A stretch of 64,000 nucleotides of DNA from assembly GCF_013282575.1 (NCBI RefSeq), contig NZ_JAAAYE010000007.1:79334-143333 (forward strand), written 5' to 3'. The position numbers and the translations under genes were made by a program. How positions within the stretch are numbered: position 1 is the first letter of the stretch; the number at the start of each line of letters is the position of its first letter. The DNA is from Paraburkholderia sp. NMBU_R16. GTDB lineage: Bacteria; Pseudomonadota; Gammaproteobacteria; Burkholderiales; Burkholderiaceae. Under the pieces are notes generated by a model that was not told the DNA's origin, ran no database searches, and saw only the letters and a program-made list of their open reading frames with translations. Shown piece after piece: positions 16,780 to 27,836 of the stretch.

Positions 16780-18513
16780 GTGAGAGTTTCGTTCGATCGT
16801 GTCACCCATCGTGCCGTTGTTGCGGCGCTCGCCGCCAGCGGTTCTCTCTTGTGCATGACTCCCGGCGCTCATGCCGCGCGCGCGCCACTAGCTCCCGAAG
16901 TTCGCCTGGCCGACGGCGTCGTCGAAGGCATCAAGATGCGCGGCCAGCATAAAGACATCCGCGTATTCCGCGGAATTCCGTATGCGGCACCGCCCGTCGG
17001 CGAGTTCCGCTTTCGCGAACCGCAGCCCGTCGCGCGCTGGGCTGGCGCATTGAAAGCCCGGCAGTTCGGGCCTCGTTGCATGCAGGCGCCTGTCACCGGC
17101 GCCGCCAAGCCGGATTTCCGCTCGAAGGAGATGAGCGAAGATTGCCTCTACCTGAACGTCTGGACGCCGGCGAGCAATCCGGACGCCAAACTGCCCGTAC
17201 TCGTCTATTTTCACGGCGGTGGATTCGTCTCGGGGGATGGCTCGGAGCCTCGTTATGACGGCACGACCATGGCTTCGCGCGGCGTCATCGCGGTGACGGT
17301 CAACTACCGGCTCGGTGCATTCGGATTCCTGGCATCGCCCGATGCGGCAACGGAATCCTCGAACGGTGCGACCGGCAACTACGGTCTCCTCGATCAAGTC
17401 GCCGCACTGCGCTGGGTACGGGACAATATCGCGCAGTTCGGCGGCGATCCGTCGAAAGTGACGATCGCCGGCAATTCGGCCGGCTCGGTCGCAGTCAGCG
17501 CTCACATGGTCTCGCCGCTCTCGCGCGGGCTCTTTGCCCGGGCCATCGGCGAAAGCGGCGGCGCATTCGCGCCGAACCGCCTGTGGGCGCGCGAGCAGGC
17601 AGTGGCGGCGGCGACGCAGTTCTCGACGCGCGTCGGCGCAACGTCGCTGCAGCAGCTGCGCTCGTTGCCGGCACGCACACTGCTGACGGCATCCACGCAG
17701 CTCAAGTTCGCGCCGGGCTCGGCGATTTTCTGGCCGCATGTCGATGGCCACTTCCTGCCTGCGTCGCCCGAGCAGGTATTCGCCAGCGGCGGGCAAGCGC
17801 AGGTGCCGCTGCTCGTGGGATCGAACGCGCAGGAACAGCCTTTCACGGCGCTGCTCGGCAAGGCCGCCCCGACACCGGAGGCTTGGCGGGGAGCGATTCA
17901 AACGCACTTCAAGGATCACGCGGAAGAAGTCCTCGCGCATTACCCCGGCAACGATACGGAAGAGGTCAAGCATGCGGCGGCTGCACTGGCAGGGGATCTG
18001 TTCGTCAACCACAGTACGTGGCGGTGGATGGATCATCACCGGCAGACGGGCCAGTCGCCAGTCTTCTATTACCGCTATACCCAACCTCTGCCAGCGGAGC
18101 TGAAAGCGTCGCCCGAGCCTGCTCAGCCGGACCTACCCGCTCCGGGGGCGGCGCATAACGCGCAGGTGGCCTACTCGCTCGGCAACCTGGAACACTTGCG
18201 GCAGTATGCATGGACGGCGGCTGACTACGACGTTGCACGCGTGTTCTCGCGTTATATCGAGCAGTTCGTGAAGACGGGCGATCCGAACGGTGCAACGTCA
18301 GGCGAGGCGGCAACGGAGCAAGGCGTAGTGGCCACCGCGGGCTCCGTACCGGATTGGGGCGCCGTTCGTACCGGTAATCGCGGGATGTTGCAGCAGATCA
18401 TCGGGGAGAACACCCATGCGTCGTGGGATCGCAGCGCACCGCGGCAAGGGTTGATCCAGCGTCTCGTCGAAAGCGGGCAGTTGAACGACTTCGCGCTTCC
18501 CATCCCCCAATAG
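16780..18513 (+). CDS. Secreted carboxylesterase/lipase, type B family
   Basis: A 577-residue alpha/beta-hydrolase of the cholinesterase-like type B family. Residues 1-32 form a signal peptide ending in GAHAA, so export is predicted. The oxyanion hole is FHGGGFVSGDG, the nucleophile elbow is GNSAGSVA, the acidic residue lies about GSNAQEQPF and the catalytic His in PGAAHNAQVAYSLGNL. Start is GTG with a near-perfect AAAGGAGG site. The natural ester is unknown. It stands alone and ends near two strong hairpins. Confidence 0.88.
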   Translation: MRVSFDRVTHRAVVAALAASGSLLCMTPGAHAARAPLAPEVRLADGVVEGIKMRGQHKDIRVFRGIPYAAPPVGEFRFREPQPVARWAGALKARQFGPRCMQAPVTGAAKPDFRSKEMSEDCLYLNVWTPASNPDAKLPVLVYFHGGGFVSGDGSEPRYDGTTMASRGVIAVTVNYRLGAFGFLASPDAATESSNGATGNYGLLDQVAALRWVRDNIAQFGGDPSKVTIAGNSAGSVAVSAHMVSPLSRGLFARAIGESGGAFAPNRLWAREQAVAAATQFSTRVGATSLQQLRSLPARTLLTASTQLKFAPGSAIFWPHVDGHFLPASPEQVFASGGQAQVPLLVGSNAQEQPFTALLGKAAPTPEAWRGAIQTHFKDHAEEVLAHYPGNDTEEVKHAAAALAGDLFVNHSTWRWMDHHRQTGQSPVFYYRYTQPLPAELKASPEPAQPDLPAPGAAHNAQVAYSLGNLEHLRQYAWTAADYDVARVFSRYIEQFVKTGDPNGATSGEAATEQGVVATAGSVPDWGAVRTGNRGMLQQIIGENTHASWDRSAPRQGLIQRLVESGQLNDFALPIPQ

Positions 18514-18533
18514 CAGGCGTCTGTCATCCTGTA

Positions 18534-18597
18534 GCGCAGCCGTTCATTCAACAACGGCTGCGCCGGACCGGGCGTCGACGAGCGGGTCGACGCCCGG
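18534..18597 (+). terminator. Two adjacent perfect hairpins after the esterase gene
   Basis: The first is an 11-bp stem (GCGCAGCCGTT with AACGGCTGCGC, 8-base loop, 18534-18563); four bases later comes a 12-bp stem (CCGGGCGTCGAC with GTCGACGCCCGG, 6-base loop, 18568-18597). No T run follows either. They lie in the 263-base gap between the convergent esterase and regA genes, so could act as a two-way barrier or mRNA 3' protection. Confidence 0.5.
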
Positions 18598-18776
18598 GCA
18601 CAGCCCGCCGCGGCAGCTGTGCCGTTCACGCTTTTCCCCGTGGAGTGCTGGTGCGCCGGACGTTGTACGTTACCCGGGCGAGTGCTCCCAAGCATTCAAG
18701 GCCGCTTTCGAGCGCGGTCATCTGCGGTCGCCCAGGATTCGGGTGGCTCGGACGCGACCTGCGTGCGCACCTCGTC

Positions 18777-19315
18777 CTACTGCTTCACCGGCCGCTTCGC
18801 CAGCTTCCTTTGCAGCGTCCGCCGATGCATATTGAGCGCCCTCGCCGTGGCCGAAATGTTGCCGCCGTTCTCGGCCAACGCACGCTGAATATGCTCCCAT
18901 TCGAGCCGCGCCACCGAAAGCAGCGCCGGGCTTTCGAGTGCCGCCTCCGCCTGCTCGACGCTCGCTTCTTCCTTCAGTGCGCTCAAGATCGACTCGATAT
19001 TGGCCGGCTTAGCGAGGTAATTGTCGGCCCCATCCTTGACCGCTTGCACAGCCGTCGCGATGCTTGCATAGCCGGTCAGCACCAGCATCCGCGCATCGGG
19101 CTGAAGCTCGCGCAGCGGCGCGACGAGGTTCAAGCCGGAATCGCCGCCCAGGTGCAGATCGACCGTGATCAGATCGAATTTGTGCGCATTGGCAAGCTGG
19201 ATCGCCTCCTGCGCGTTGTGCGCCTGATGAACCTCGTAGCCGCGGCGGGTCAAGCCGCGCGCGAGAATGCCCGAGAATACTTCGTCATCGTCGATGACGA
19301 GAAAAGGGGTGTCGC

Positions 19316-19319
<4 letters not shown>
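18777..19319 (-). CDS. Redox response regulator, RegA/PrrA/RoxR type
   Basis: A 180-residue two-component regulator. The receiver domain (1-120) has the acidic triad DDD at 10-12, phospho-acceptor Asp54 (ITVDLHLG) and Lys in YLAKPAN; the C-terminal Fis-type helix-turn-helix is GGNISATARALNMHRRTLQRKL, nearly the invariant RegA DNA-binding segment. RegA homologues control respiratory, photosynthetic and other energy genes according to redox state. Its start overlaps the end of the kinase gene by four bases, giving coupled translation. Confidence 0.92.
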
Positions 19320-21936
<2,617 letters not shown>

Positions 21937-22001
21937 GGCCACGAGCGCGGCGCGGCTGTCTGCGGCCCTGCGCGCCGCGCCGCCGCTTGCCCTCACACGT
22001 C

Positions 22002-22775
22002 ATGCCAATTCCCGTTTCCCGCCGGCGCCGTCCCGCACATCGCGGCGGCGGCCCCGTCTGGCTGTTCGATCTCGATAACACGCTCCACAGCGCATCGCAC
22101 GCGATCTTTCCGGCGATCAACGAGGGGATGACGCGCTACATCATCGACGCGCTCGGCATCGGGCGCGCTGAAGCCGATGAATTACGGCTCGCCTATGTGC
22201 GGCGCTACGGTGCAACGCTGCTCGGCCTGGCGCGACATCATCCGATCGATCCGCACGAATTCCTGCGCGTGGCGCACGCGATGCCCGAGCTGCGCCAGAT
22301 GCTGCGCGCCGAGCGGGGGTTGGCGCGCCTGATCGACGCGCTGCCGGGCCGCAAGATCGTGCTGACCAACGCGCCGGAGGGCTACGCGCGGGCCGTGCTC
22401 AACGAACTCGGCATCGAGCGCCTGTTCGAGCGAATCATCGCGATCGAACATATGCGCCGGCGCGGTCAGTGGCACGCGAAACCCGATCTCGCGATGCTGC
22501 GCCACGTGTTGCGAGCCGCGCGCGTGCGGCTCGCCGAAGCCGTGCTCGTGGAAGATACGCGCTCCCATTTGAAGCGCTACCGGCGCCTCGGCATCGGCAC
22601 CGTATGGATCGTCGGGCACCTCGTCGCACCGGTGCGCGGCGAACGCGACGGACGCGGCGAGCGCCGCGCGGCACGAATGCCGGGTGCCGGACGCCCCCAC
22701 TATATCGATAGCCGCATTCGTTCGCTAAAATCGCTCCGACGGGTCATCTCGCGGAGCTCCCATGCGCTCGACTGA
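22002..22775 (+). CDS. HAD-superfamily pyrimidine 5'-nucleotidase
   Basis: A 257-residue HAD hydrolase of the Sdt1/YjjG-like pyrimidine 5'-nucleotidase group. Motif I is WLFDLDNTLH with the nucleophile Asp, motif II is KIVLTNAP, and the motif III/IV region is KPDLAMLRHVL...VLVEDTRSHL. It probably dephosphorylates (d)UMP or damaged pyrimidine nucleotides; the substrate is inferred. The N-terminal [11 protein letters not shown] stretch is not part of the fold. Its end overlaps slmA by 14 bases, so the two are translated together. Confidence 0.88.
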   Translation: MPIPVSRRRRPAHRGGGPVWLFDLDNTLHSASHAIFPAINEGMTRYIIDALGIGRAEADELRLAYVRRYGATLLGLARHHPIDPHEFLRVAHAMPELRQMLRAERGLARLIDALPGRKIVLTNAPEGYARAVLNELGIERLFERIIAIEHMRRRGQWHAKPDLAMLRHVLRAARVRLAEAVLVEDTRSHLKRYRRLGIGTVWIVGHLVAPVRGERDGRGERRAARMPGAGRPHYIDSRIRSLKSLRRVISRSSHALD

Positions 22776-23445
22776 ACGGCAAGCAGCGATCCTCGATGGC
22801 GAGGCCGAAGGTGTAGCGAACCCCGCGGGGACCGGCAAAGCGCCGCGCATGAAACCGGGCGAGCGGCGCGTGCATATCCTGCAGACGCTCGCCACGATGC
22901 TCGAAGCCCCGAAAGGCGAGAAAATCACGACGGCGGCGCTCGCCGCCCGGCTCGGCGTCTCCGAGGCGGCGCTTTATCGGCAGTTCGCGAGCAAGGCCCA
23001 AATGTTCGAAGCGCTGATCGAGTTCATCGAAAGCACCTTTTTTGGGCTCATCAACCAGATCGCGGCCAAGGAGCCGAACGGCGTCCTGCAGGCGCGCGCA
23101 ATCGGCGTCATGCTGCTGAACTTCGCGGCCAAAAATCCCGGGATGACACGGGTGCTGACGGGCGAGGCGCTCGTCGGCGAGCACGAACGCCTGAGCGCGC
23201 GCGTCACGCAGATGCTCGAACGCGTGGAGACCTCCGTGAAGCAGTGCCTGCGCGTCGCGCTCATGGAGGCGAACCAGGGCGCGCACGACGCGGCCGCACC
23301 GCTGCCGGCCGATTACGACCCCGCGCTCAGGGCCAGTCTGCTCGTCAGCTACGTACTCGGCCGCTGGCACCGCTATGCGCGAAGCGGCTTTGCGCGCGCG
23401 CCGGCCGAGCACGCCGAAGCCGAACTGCGGCTGATTCTCCAATAG
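22762..23445 (+). CDS. slmA: Nucleoid occlusion factor SlmA (TetR-like)
   Basis: DNA-binding FtsZ antagonist that keeps the division septum off the nucleoid. The 227-residue protein has a disordered N-terminus (1-30) and a TetR-type helix-turn-helix at about 50-75 (ITTAALAARLGVSEAALYRQFASK), directly followed by the SlmA-typical MFEALIEFIESTFFGLINQI. A GGAG site lies before the ATG inside the upstream gene. Confidence 0.93.
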   Translation: MRSTERQAAILDGEAEGVANPAGTGKAPRMKPGERRVHILQTLATMLEAPKGEKITTAALAARLGVSEAALYRQFASKAQMFEALIEFIESTFFGLINQIAAKEPNGVLQARAIGVMLLNFAAKNPGMTRVLTGEALVGEHERLSARVTQMLERVETSVKQCLRVALMEANQGAHDAAAPLPADYDPALRASLLVSYVLGRWHRYARSGFARAPAEHAEAELRLILQ

Positions 23446-23543
23446 CGCAAGCACTCGATTTCCGCTATTCTTTGCCGTCTGCTTGCTGAATGCGGCCCCG
23501 GTCACGGGGTACCGTGTCGGGTGGCTCGAGGGTTCGAGCTCAA

Positions 23544-23694
23544 GCTGCGCGCCGATTTGTCGACTCGATTGCGGGCGCGCGAATCCCTCGAAATGGGATT
23601 CACTATAAATGCGGCTAAAGAGGTCGTCAGCCGCGCCCGCCTTGCCCCGCGCATCGCCGACACCATTTAGCCGCCCTGTCATGAGGCGGAATGA
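23544..23694 (+). promoter_or_regulatory. SAM-II-like riboswitch and expression platform of metX
   Basis: The region matches the SAM-II (SAM_alpha) layout. P1 is GCGCGC (23547-23552) with GCGCGC (23575-23580); the loop has ATTT and GATTGCGG; then come an extra AATCCC/GGGATT hairpin (23582-23600), the conserved ATAAATG (23605-23611) and GCTAAAGAGG (23614-23623). Downstream, TTTAGCCGC (23666-23674) is a perfect complement of the aptamer strand GCGGCTAAA (23611-23619), and CCGCC (23671-23675) alternatively pairs GGCGG (23685-23689), which is the metX Shine-Dalgarno. The predicted logic is that SAM binding frees CCGCC to mask the ribosome site and turn metX off. The aptamer class is my own match, not a covariance-model hit. 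Confidence 0.75.
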
Positions 23695-24852
23695 ATGGAA
23701 TCGATCGGTATCGTCACGCCACAACGTATGCAGTTCAATGAGCCGCTCGCGCTGCAAAACGGCAGCACGCTCGCAGGCTACGATCTCATGGTCGAAACGT
23801 ATGGCACGCTCAACGCCGCGCGCTCGAACGCGGTGCTAGTCTGCCATGCGCTCAATGCCTCGCATCACGTCGCAGGCTTCTATGCGGATCAACCCAAGAA
23901 CATCGGCTGGTGGGACAACCTCGTCGGCCCCGGCAAGCCGCTCGATACGAACCGGTTCTTCGTCATCGGCGTGAACAACCTGGGCTCGTGCTTCGGCTCG
24001 ACGGGGCCGATGAGCATCGATCCGGCGACCGGACGCCCGTACGGCGCGAGTTTTCCCGTCGTGACCGTCGAGGACTGGGTCAACGCGCAGGCGCGCGTGG
24101 CCGATGCGTTCGGCATCGAGCGTTTCGCCGCCGTCATGGGCGGCAGCCTCGGCGGCATGCAGGCACTCGCCTGGAGCACGATGTACCCGGAGCGCGTCGC
24201 GCACTGCATAGACATCGCTTCGACGCCGAAGCTTTCGGCACAGAACATCGCGTTCAACGAAGTGGCGCGCTCGGCGATCCTGTCCGATCCGGATTTTCAC
24301 GGCGGCGACTACTACGCTCACGGCGTCAAACCGAGGCGAGGCCTGCGGGTCGCCCGCATGATCGGGCATATCACCTACCTGTCCGATGACGACATGGCGA
24401 CGAAGTTCGGCCGTGCGCTGCGGCGGGAGAACGCCGAGAACGGAGCCGCGGGCGCCGCCTACAACTTCAACTTCGATGTCGAATTCGAAGTGGAGTCGTA
24501 TCTGCGCTATCAGGGCGACAAGTTCGCCGATTACTTCGATGCGAACACCTACTTGCTCATTACGCGCGCGCTCGATTATTTCGATCCCGCCCGCGCTTTC
24601 GGCGGCGATCTGACGGCCGCGCTCGCCGCGACGCGCGCGAAATACCTCGTCGTCAGCTTCACCACCGACTGGCGCTTCGCGCCGGCGCGCTCGCGCGAGA
24701 TCGTCAAGGCGCTGCTCGATCACAAGCGGCAAGTCACTTACGCGGAAATCGATGCGCCGCATGGTCACGACGCGTTTCTGCTCGACGACGCGCGCTATCA
24801 CAATCTGCTACGCGCCTATTACGCGCGCATTGCCGAGGAGGTCGGCGCATGA
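23695..24852 (+). CDS. metX: Homoserine O-acyltransferase (MetX)
   Basis: First committed step of methionine synthesis: activation of homoserine by acyl transfer. The 385-residue alpha/beta-hydrolase has the nucleophile motif [12 protein letters not shown], the catalytic Asp in [11 protein letters not shown] and His in [10 protein letters not shown]. MetX enzymes of this lineage may use succinyl-CoA rather than acetyl-CoA, and sequence reading alone does not decide. It lies behind a SAM-II-like riboswitch and overlaps metW by four bases. Confidence 0.95.
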   Translation: MESIGIVTPQRMQFNEPLALQNGSTLAGYDLMVETYGTLNAARSNAVLVCHALNASHHVAGFYADQPKNIGWWDNLVGPGKPLDTNRFFVIGVNNLGSCFGSTGPMSIDPATGRPYGASFPVVTVEDWVNAQARVADAFGIERFAAVMGGSLGGMQALAWSTMYPERVAHCIDIASTPKLSAQNIAFNEVARSAILSDPDFHGGDYYAHGVKPRRGLRVARMIGHITYLSDDDMATKFGRALRRENAENGAAGAAYNFNFDVEFEVESYLRYQGDKFADYFDANTYLLITRALDYFDPARAFGGDLTAALAATRAKYLVVSFTTDWRFAPARSREIVKALLDHKRQVTYAEIDAPHGHDAFLLDDARYHNLLRAYYARIAEEVGA

Positions 24853-25481
24853 ACCAGTCCGCTATCGATTCGCTCGCCACACGCGCCGATTTTCGCGCCA
24901 TCGCGCGCTGGGTCGAGCCCCGCTCGACCGTGCTCGACCTAGGCTGCGCGGACGGCACGCTGCTCGCACTGCTCACCGAGGAGCTCGAGGTGCGCGGCTA
25001 CGGCATCGAGATCAACGACGCGGGCGTGCTCGCATGCGTCAAACACGGCGTGAACGTCATTCAGCAGAATCTCGAAGATGGCCTGCGACTCTTCGAAGAC
25101 GACAGCTTCGACTTCGCAATCCTCTCGCAAACGCTGCAGACGATCCATCAAACGGCCGCGATCCTGCGCGAAACGGTTCGCGTCGGCAAGGAATGCATCG
25201 TCTCCTTTCCGAATTTCGGTTACTGGCCGCACCGCCTCTCGGTGCTGCGCGGACGCATGCCCGTTTCGCGTTCGCTGCCTTATCAATGGCACAACACGCC
25301 CAACGTTCGCGTACTGACGATCGAGGATTTCGAAGCGCTCGCCCCCGAAGTCGGGATCGAGATCCTCGATCGCGTCGTCCTGCATGAAGGCCGGACGGTG
25401 CGCTGGGGCCGAAACTGGCGTGGTAGTCTTGCGGTCTATCGCGTGAAGCGCGCCGCGCCGGGTGTTCCGTCCCCGGGCTGA
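24849..25481 (+). CDS. metW: Methionine biosynthesis protein MetW
   Basis: A 210-residue class I methyltransferase-like protein that usually partners MetX. The SAM-like site is [15 protein letters not shown] (about residues 32-46), followed by [16 protein letters not shown] and [20 protein letters not shown], which are near-diagnostic for MetW. Translational coupling to metX through an ATGA overlap fits a metXW complex for homoserine acylation. Confidence 0.95.
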   Translation: MNQSAIDSLATRADFRAIARWVEPRSTVLDLGCADGTLLALLTEELEVRGYGIEINDAGVLACVKHGVNVIQQNLEDGLRLFEDDSFDFAILSQTLQTIHQTAAILRETVRVGKECIVSFPNFGYWPHRLSVLRGRMPVSRSLPYQWHNTPNVRVLTIEDFEALAPEVGIEILDRVVLHEGRTVRWGRNWRGSLAVYRVKRAAPGVPSPG

Positions 25482-25600
25482 CGCAGCACCATCCCAAGAG
25501 GCCGCCTATCAAACGAGATATTCCGAACCCGCCGCACGAGCACGCCCCGCTGGGCGCTCACGAGGACCATCCCGGCTGGCGGGCATTCCTGAACCGGCAC

Positions 25601-26806
25601 ATGCTGATCTGCGTCTTTCTCGGCTTCACGTCGGGATTGCCGCTTTTTACGCTCGTCTATCTCGTGCAAGCCTGGCTGCGTTCCGAAGGCGTCAATCTCA
25701 AGGAAATCGGCCTGTTCGCACTGATCCAGTTCCCCTATACCTGGAAGTTCGTCTGGGCGCCGTTGATGGACCGGTACGTCCCACGGCTGCCGGGCTGGCG
25801 TCCGGGGCGCCGTCGTGGCTGGATGCTCGCCACGCAGTTGCTCGTCGCGGGCGCGATCGCGGCGCTCGGGTTCGTGTCGCCGCGCGAGGAGATCTGGACA
25901 GTCGCGGCACTGACGGCGCTCGTCGCATTTTTCGGTGCGAGCCAGGACATCGTCATCGATGCCTATCGCCGCGAGTTGCTCGCCGATACCGAGCAGGGGC
26001 TGGGCAACGCGATACATGTGAACGCCTACAAGGTCGCGGCGCTCATTCCGGGCTCGCTTTCGCTGATCCTTTCCGATCACCTGCCGTGGACCGTCGTGTT
26101 CGCTGCCACCGCCGCATTCATGCTGCCCGGTATCGTCCTGACGCTCGTGGTGAGGGAGCCGCAGGTCAGCGGTCAGCCGCCGAAAAACCTGCGCGCCGCT
26201 ATCGTGGAGCCGTTCACCGAGTTCATTTCGCGCGACGGCTGGAGCGCAGCACTTTTGATCCTCGCGTTCATCTTCCTCTACAAGCTCGGGGATGTGATGG
26301 CGACCACGCTGTCCACCTCGTTCTTTCTCGACATCGGCTTCGACAAGACCGCGATCGGGGTGATCGCCAAAACGACGGCGTTCTGGGCAAGCCTCGCCGG
26401 CGGCATCATCGGTGGCGCCTGGCTCGTGAAAGTCGGCATCGCCCGTGGGCTTTGGGTGTTCGGCGTGGTGCAGATCGTCTCCACGCTGGGTTTCGCCTGG
26501 CTGGCCAAGATCGGACCGTCGCCCGCGGCACTCGCACTCATCTACGGCTTCGAAACATTTGCCACGGGTTTGACGCTGGCAGCCTTCACAGCCTATATCG
26601 CCAGCACCACCGATCCGCGCTACACCGCGACACAGTTCGCGCTGTTCACGAGCCTCGCTTCCGTTCCGCGAACGCTTGCCTCGGCGGCGAGCGGTTACAT
26701 CGTTACGGAAATCGGCTGGTTCGACTATTTCTTTCTCTGTGCCTTGCTTGCGGTACCCGGCATGCTGCTATTGCCGAAAGTTGCCCCATGGAGTTCGCGC
26801 GCATGA
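25601..26806 (+). CDS. AmpG-like muropeptide MFS transporter
   Basis: Twelve-helix MFS permease of the AmpG family, which imports anhydro-muropeptides for peptidoglycan recycling and beta-lactamase induction. Recognisable blocks are GFTSGLPLFTLVYLVQAWLR, the family segment FPYTWKFVWAPLMDRY, and FFGASQDIVIDAYRREL. The ATG used here gives 401 residues but begins at the first membrane helix; homologues carry about 30 more N-terminal residues, and the same frame is open upstream (reading GWRAFLNRH just before this Met), with AAGAGG ahead of an ATC codon at 25508. The true start may therefore be upstream and non-AUG. Confidence 0.85.
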   Translation: MLICVFLGFTSGLPLFTLVYLVQAWLRSEGVNLKEIGLFALIQFPYTWKFVWAPLMDRYVPRLPGWRPGRRRGWMLATQLLVAGAIAALGFVSPREEIWTVAALTALVAFFGASQDIVIDAYRRELLADTEQGLGNAIHVNAYKVAALIPGSLSLILSDHLPWTVVFAATAAFMLPGIVLTLVVREPQVSGQPPKNLRAAIVEPFTEFISRDGWSAALLILAFIFLYKLGDVMATTLSTSFFLDIGFDKTAIGVIAKTTAFWASLAGGIIGGAWLVKVGIARGLWVFGVVQIVSTLGFAWLAKIGPSPAALALIYGFETFATGLTLAAFTAYIASTTDPRYTATQFALFTSLASVPRTLASAASGYIVTEIGWFDYFFLCALLAVPGMLLLPKVAPWSSRA

Positions 26807-27810
26807 AGCGAGGGGCCACCTCGTGCCGTTCCCGCCATCGCACGGTGCGGCCCCTCGTGCGAATACCCGCGCTGGCATCGGCTGCCCTCGTGTTGCTGGC
26901 GGCACAGCCGTTGCTGGCCGCCAGTGCCGGCACCAGTTCGGCGGCGATTCCGGCCTCGGCACCCGCCCCGGCATCGAGCGCACTCGCGCCTAATGCGACC
27001 GTGCATTTCGGCAGCGGCCCGACGTTCCGCAGCCTCATTCCGTCGCCGCTCCTCGAAGCACAGTCGGCCGTCGAGTACACGCAGTTGATCGAGCGGGCTC
27101 GCGGCGAGGGCCGCCTGCTGCCGGCGAGCGACCCGCGCGTCGAGCGCGTGCACTCGATCCTTATGCGCGTGGCGCCTTACGGCGATAAATGGAGCGAGCG
27201 CATCAAGGATTGGCGATGGGAAGTCAACGTCGTACGCTCGCGCGAGATCGGCATGTTTTGCCTGCCGGGCGGCAAGCTCGTCGTCTATAGCGGCCTGCTC
27301 GATCGCCTGCGCCTCAAGGACGACGAACTCGGTGTGCTGTTCGGCCACATGATCGCCCATGCGCTGCGTGAGCAGGTGCGCGACCGGCTCAGCGCTCAAC
27401 AGGCGGCACCGTTCGGTACCGATCCGCTGCCGCAGTTGTTCGGCGTGACCGAGTTCGACGGCTCACAGCCCCAGGCGCCGGGCCTTGGCAGCCCGATTCT
27501 GGCCATGCGCTACGATGCGACCGACGAAACGGAGGCCGACGTGATCGGCGCCGATATCGCGGCGCGCGCCGGCTTCGATCCCCGCGCGGCGGTGCCGCTT
27601 TGGGACAAGCTGGCCGACGCGACACGCGGCGACCGTGGCACCGGCTTCATTCATATCCACCCTTACAGCGAAGCGCGCAGGCTCGATATCATCAAGCGCC
27701 TGCCCGACATGCTCGCGCAGTACGCGAAAGCGCGCGGCGTCGAACCCGATCGGCTGCCCGACTATCCCGGCGTCAAATCGCCGAAGGCGCGGCCTACGCG
27801 CAATCGTTGA
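26803..27810 (+). CDS. M48-like metalloprotease homologue, catalytic Glu missing
   Basis: A 335-residue exported protein related to the M48 family of periplasmic proteases. Residues 15-38 form a signal peptide-like hydrophobic stretch ending in LLAAS. The fold markers MFCLPGGKLVVYSGLLDRL and the third-ligand region DETEADVIGADIAARAGFDP are present, but the metal motif reads H182-M-I-A-H186, so the catalytic Glu of HExxH is replaced by Met. It is probably inactive as a protease, or acts as a chaperone or scaffold. Start codon overlaps the stop of the transporter gene by four bases. Confidence 0.8.
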   Translation: MKRGATSCRSRHRTVRPLVRIPALASAALVLLAAQPLLAASAGTSSAAIPASAPAPASSALAPNATVHFGSGPTFRSLIPSPLLEAQSAVEYTQLIERARGEGRLLPASDPRVERVHSILMRVAPYGDKWSERIKDWRWEVNVVRSREIGMFCLPGGKLVVYSGLLDRLRLKDDELGVLFGHMIAHALREQVRDRLSAQQAAPFGTDPLPQLFGVTEFDGSQPQAPGLGSPILAMRYDATDETEADVIGADIAARAGFDPRAAVPLWDKLADATRGDRGTGFIHIHPYSEARRLDIIKRLPDMLAQYAKARGVEPDRLPDYPGVKSPKARPTRNR

Positions 27811-27836
27811 TCTCTGCGAGCCCCCAGACGCCGCGA

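Noticed and set aside
25462..26802. Single 782-residue fusion frame covering AmpG-like gene and M48-like gene
   Set aside because: The first 450 residues are an out-of-frame shadow of the transporter; the M48-like gene starts at 26803 with an ATGA overlap.
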